DNA of 64,000 bases from Larix kaempferi. Taxonomy: Eukaryota > Streptophyta > Pinopsida > Pinales > Pinaceae. Under the pieces are notes generated by a model, which made no database searches, was not told the DNA's origin, and saw nothing but the letters and a program-made list of their open reading frames with translations. The position numbers were made by a program, and so were the translations under genes. Where the stretch lies: the NCBI GenBank assembly GCA_027924585.1, contig BSBM01001024.1, positions 6,448,001 to 6,512,000 of the forward strand, read 5' to 3'. Shown here piece by piece: positions 59,660 to 64,000 of the stretch. Position 1 is the stretch's first letter. Each line of letters starts with the position of its first letter.

Positions 59660-60870
59660 ATCATGAGTTATCACATCACTCCCCCTTTTGAGGAGGGTCC
59701 TTCTGAACTATATTAAGTTTGTCTCGAAAAACTTTATTTGAGGTAGAGGTTTGGTTAGTACATCGGATCGGTAGAAGTTTGGTTAGTACATTGGTAACTT
59801 GTTACAAATTCAAACTTTTGGTTCCTTTCTGCACCATATCTTGGAACACTAGATTCTCTGCCATCTTGATACAACTCTGTTTGTCACATAGGATCATAGT
59901 TGGGTCTATCTCTAAGTCAAACAATCCTGAAGCCATACTATTTCATAACTTAGCAGAGCAAGAAGCCATATATTCTGCTTGTGCTAAGAGCCACACTATA
60001 TTGCTTCCTTCTAAACCATGAGATCATGGCTGATCCCAGACAGTAACATCCTCTCGATGTGCTCTTCCTGTCTGATACAATTTCTGCCCAATCAGCATCT
60101 GTGTAGCCATCTGAAGTAATGATCTCTAAGATAACATAGATCAAAATCTATCGTATCCTTTAGGTATTTCATCACATGCTTTGCAACTAACAGGTGAACA
60201 CATCTGGTTTTCCACTAGATACTGACACAAGGTGTTCACAGCAAGCATATATCTGACCTAGTATTTGTTAGACACATCAATGACTCAATATTTTGTCTGT
60301 ACAGAGTTCTATCCACTAACTCTGATGAGTCATCTGATAGCAACTTCAAGAGTGGCCATTCCAACACATCAAGTCCTTTTAATATTTTTCAGCATGCTTT
60401 CCCTGGTTGAGAAAGATTCCTTCTGAGCCTTGCCATACTTCCAGACCTAGTAATACATTAATCTGAGATCTTTCATTTTCTTTTATGCAGCCATCTATCT
60501 GTGCCATCTCCCGTTAGATGGGTCTACTGATATGAACCTCAACATCATTCAAACTCTGAGGTGAGTTCCTTCTTGTATCCATGTCATCTGTGCATAGAAG
60601 CCATATTCAATCTTGTAGCAAAGGTTGAGATCCACATCACCCATGATGATCATTAAGCTCATCAATTGATTATCGATCCTGGGTACCCATACAGAACCTG
60701 ATTCACACTTCTTCTTTAATTACACCATTAAGAGAATGGTCTTATCTATCCACTTGGAGAAAACATCTTGTTATGATTCTCTTCCTCTTTCTAAGAGAAT
60801 CTTCTAGCCATGAGACTTCTATATTTTGTTTGATTTGTAAATCTTCTTGTTGAACATCCATCACTTGTTC
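59660..60870 (-). pseudogene. Copia RNase H and heavily decayed RT
   Basis: On the minus strand, RNase H is clear at 60115-59960 (DGYTDADWAEIVSDRKSTSRG, SAMISWFRRKQYSVALS) and fades toward 59700, where PPQKGE-like codons end it. Between 60860 and 60150 short RT-like pieces remain (LNGVIKEEV near 60730, YKKELTSEFE near 60560), broken by many stops and deletions. Confidence 0.75.
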
Positions 60871-63450
60871 GGTGTTCATTATTCTTCATGATCTTTCCTA
60901 CAAAACAAAATTAAGTACATGATTAGTAATACTTCATAATCATGAAATCATGTTGACATGATAACCTATTATGCATACAGATATCATTTACATAGTTATG
61001 CAACTATCTTGACCAATACTTTGGCACAACACTTTCCCATATCCTGTATGCATACAGTGGCTATCTAGATGCCTTCCATCTCTACCAGAACATACTATCG
61101 AGAGTGTGCACAGCTCTCAGCATGTCAGCAAAGAGGTTTCATTCTAGACAAGCAACAATGGAATGTTTGTCCAACTTACCAATCACATGCATATTAGTAG
61201 TATACTGTTCAATGCTCTATGAATGTTTACACTCAACATCATATATTCTATGCATACAACCTATTACAGGCAATATCATTTACTATTTCAAATAACAACT
61301 CAAATACTTATCTTTTATGTTTGTGTGGCTGCCTCCCGCTTGATCTTCTGTATGTCTTTTGAACTTCTATTCATTCTGTACCACTGTGCATGCTCAAGTG
61401 TGCACTAGTGTCATCCTCATGATCTCATACACAAACATACATTCATTAGTATATTCTCAAAACATTCTAATTCTAAATAATCTTGAATATGTATAGTCAT
61501 GATCATTAGTATTTGGGGTTTCAAGGAAGTCTTCTTTTACTCATGCATATTCTTGTTTGATCATAGTACTCTTTTGGTTAGTTAATCAAGAAAAGAGATA
61601 TAATGTGCATAAACCCTTGATTAACTTTATTAATAAGCATAACCAATCATACCAAGTATACTTATATAGGGAATCCTAACACAAGGTAAGATTCTAACTT
61701 GACATAGGAAAACATACCTGGATTAGTATACCTGCTTAGTTATGTACAACATACCTAAACAATCTCTTCAATGATTTAGAGATCCTGAGCTAGAACCTGC
61801 ATGTCTCATAGGTTAAGCATAATATATCAAAGTCATACATACCTCGTAAGTAGAACAAAGATTATGGATGAGTCTTTGTCTTCATGTGGAACTTGAATTG
61901 TCTTTCGTGATGTACCTGAATCTTGTTAGCAGACAACATCAACCTCACACAACACCATAATGCATTAGTACAATCATATAGCCCTAATCAATGAATGTCT
62001 TCGATCATTCACATGCATTCATACTGTTACTAGGGTGATAAGATAAGTCTAACATTAATCAAGATTGTACTAACAAATAATATGAAGACAAACACATTAT
62101 GAATTTAATTAGGAATCAGATTTCAAGACATACCTGAACCTCCTTGAGTCATACCTGTCGAGACTTCTTGTAGTCTTCTTATGTAAGGCCTTAGCCTCAA
62201 CTCCCCCTGAAACTTCATTTGGAGCTTGATTAGGGTTTGCTAGAGAAACTCTAAAAATTCAATCTTTGACTTTCACACTTCTGAATGGATGGATGTGTCT
62301 TGCTAAGCTGATCAAACTAGCATACTTCAATTTTGAAATATCCAAAATTTGACCCCTCAAAATTGCCTTCGAAACTTCTGGATCTTCTGGACAGGAACCC
62401 GAACTAGGGTTTGATGAAGCCCACCTTTCTGTCCAATCAAAAGGTTTTATCCAAGGCTCTAAACTCTTATTTTTTTTAGGAGCTTCCAGCCGTGGTTACA
62501 GACTTCAAAAATTCCAACTTTTGCTGAAGCCCTAATTTTCCATCTTTCTGATCAAAATCCCGAGCTAGGGTTTAATCAAGCCCGGTCTTCTACCCAACCA
62601 AAAAATTCGATCTTGGTCTCTAAATTTTGATTTTCCTGAGTAGCATTCAGCCGTGGATTCCGATACCAAAAATTCTAACTTTCTTCGAAACCCTAAATTC
62701 CGGAAGCCATGAATAAAGGTGCTCCAAAAATAATTCTGTTTTGACAGAAATATGTACCTGATTGTTTCTGCTATAACTCCAAAATTTTTTCTCCACAGGG
62801 TCTGAAAACTTTTTCTGCAGTAGCCTGACCTGACATCTTTCCATCCTGACAGGTCTGACCTCAATTGAATTTTCAGAGAGAGAGTTATGCCAAATGTCGC
62901 AACGTGACCTGTTTTGGGATAATACAGGAGAGCGAACTTGTACGGCGTGCCACGTGTCACTGTTTGAACTTCGGCCTTTGAAAATTTTTCCTGATATAGC
63001 TCGCCCTGTTATCTTTCCATCCTGATAGGTCTGACCTCAATTGGACTCTCTGAGAGAGATTTATGCCAAGTGTCGCAACGTGACCTGTTTATGGGATAAA
63101 ACAAGAAAGAGAACTTGTACGGCGTGCCACGTGTCACTGGTTCAGCTTTGGCATCTGAAAAAGTTTATTGAGATAGTACAGTCTATGTACTACCTGTAAC
63201 CTTTTACGAAATTTCATTTCGAGCTTCCTAGCCCAAGTTATGACCTTTTTTCCTAGGTCACCTGATTTTGACTGAGATCTGGAAGAGGCAGAAACCCTAA
63301 CTTGTACTGATCATAACGTACAAAGTACAACGAATATGAGGGTGCCCTTTGGACACAAGATACCTGGAGATGTTATCTACGAACTGTAAAGGTTTCAGAT
63401 CCTGAACCTTCACCAAAATGGATTTATAGCGAAAGTTCCACGATGACTGC
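60871..63450 (-). other. Copia 5' leader homologous to that of the inner Copia
   Basis: Matches 44110-46660 in order: acceptor TTTTGTAG|GAAAGATCATG (about 60890), CTTACGAG|GTATGT (about 61840), acceptor ATGCAG|GTTCTAGC (about 61795), GCTAAGGCCTTACATAAGAAGA with CGACAG|GTATGAC (about 62160), AAACCCTAA boxes and CACGTGGCA. At 62815-63165 a block is duplicated in tandem with a 177-bp period (CCACGTGTCAC at 62950 and 63127). The homology stops near 63447, before any PBS or 5' LTR. Confidence 0.6.
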
Positions 63451-63484
63451 ATTTTAAATAGCAGACAACTAGCGATTACAAACT

Positions 63485-63640
63485 GCAACCCTGCTTTTAC
63501 TCTGCCCTACCGCGACCTTGCCATGCTGCCACTCTGCCTTGCTGCTGCCACTCTACCCTGCTGCTGCAATCCTGCCCTACTGCCACTCTGTCGTGCTGCG
63601 ACCGTGCCCTGCTGCCACTCCACCCTGCTGAACCTTGGAA
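63485..63640. repeat. CTGCCACTCTGCC-type imperfect tandem repeat
   Basis: About eight imperfect units with CTGCCCTACTGCCACTCTG/CCTTGCTGCTGCC. It lies where the related element would have its leader start and PBS. Confidence 0.75.
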
Positions 63641-64000
63641 AATAAATATGTAAGTGTTGTTTTCTTTTAGGGATGGTTCCTAAATCTTGTAAAGTAACTC
63701 TTTAGATTTATGAGTAATTTTATCAAAGAATATGGTTATCTTTATAAGAATTCATGCTTGAAAAATTAGTTGTTTATAGGGTCAAACATTAGATTCTTAT
63801 TTATGATTCAACCTCCTTTTGTTGTGATTTTATGCTTGATAAGTAGATTATAAGTGGATCTTGGTTAAAATGTAATACAATAGGGTTGAATCAAGTATTG
63901 ACTTGACAATAGACCTATATGATGAAATTAATAAGAGTTACAGTGGTAAAATATTATCATGAGACGTGTAGAAGTACCTATAGAATAATACCAACATCAA
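63641..64000. other. Unassigned AT-rich sequence at window end
   Basis: No ORF, LTR end or repeat recognised in the last 360 bases. Confidence 0.5.

Overview
The window looks like a retrotransposon-rich piece of a large plant nuclear genome, most likely a seed plant and plausibly a gymnosperm. The evidence is a host gene with plant-type GT-AG introns, and Copia and Gypsy LTR retrotransposons nested several layers deep that fill most of the 64 kb. I see no bacterial, organellar, tRNA or rRNA features. The species cannot be named from this sequence.

Layout. (1) 1-4110, + strand: the 3' half of one host gene, a SART-1/DOT2 (Snu66-like) tri-snRNP splicing factor, in five exons; the 5' part lies before the window. 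A 53-bp tandem duplication has doubled its first visible splice acceptor. (2) 4111-8750: non-coding, with a 68-bp-arm hairpin (4712-4874), a near-perfect palindrome (5080-5147), AT-rich direct repeats and a C-rich tract. (3) 8758-11054, +: the 3' end of a Copia element (RNase H, minisatellite, LTR). (4) 11170-14584, +: a decayed Gypsy RT-RNase H-integrase split by a solo LTR with a perfect 5-bp target duplication. (5) 15658-32890, +: a three-layer nest. An outer unit bounded by TGTTG...CAACA (here called B') is split by a Copia element (16123-27403). The 5' LTR of that Copia is itself split by a second copy of the same kind of unit (B, 16852-23622). B and B' each carry one long ORF of about 1,100 codons that I do not recognise, and neither contains a reverse transcriptase. 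(6) 33669-37465, +: a Copia LTR end, then a 2.3-kb Gypsy 5' LTR, PBS and partial gag. (7) 37466-48764, - strand: a Copia element with a fairly good pol, whose gag is split by a second Copia (40678-47381). That inner Copia has RT-RNase H but no recognisable gag, protease or integrase. (8) 48765-52500: AT-rich, nothing convincing. (9) 52500-56560, -: rearranged Gypsy fragments. (10) 56883-64000, -: another Copia of the same lineage as the elements in (3) and (7, inner), with a 2-kb block of minisatellites.

The transposon ORFs are decayed to different degrees. Where family motifs tell what the codon should be, many stops sit at Gln, Trp or Arg codons, as expected from C-to-T change in methylated repeats. 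The most novel items are the B/B' ORF family, the exact 700-bp flanking duplication around B, the recurrent palindromic minisatellites placed just before the 3' LTR in one Copia lineage, and the leader of that lineage, which carries conserved exon-like splice signals where gag and integrase should be.
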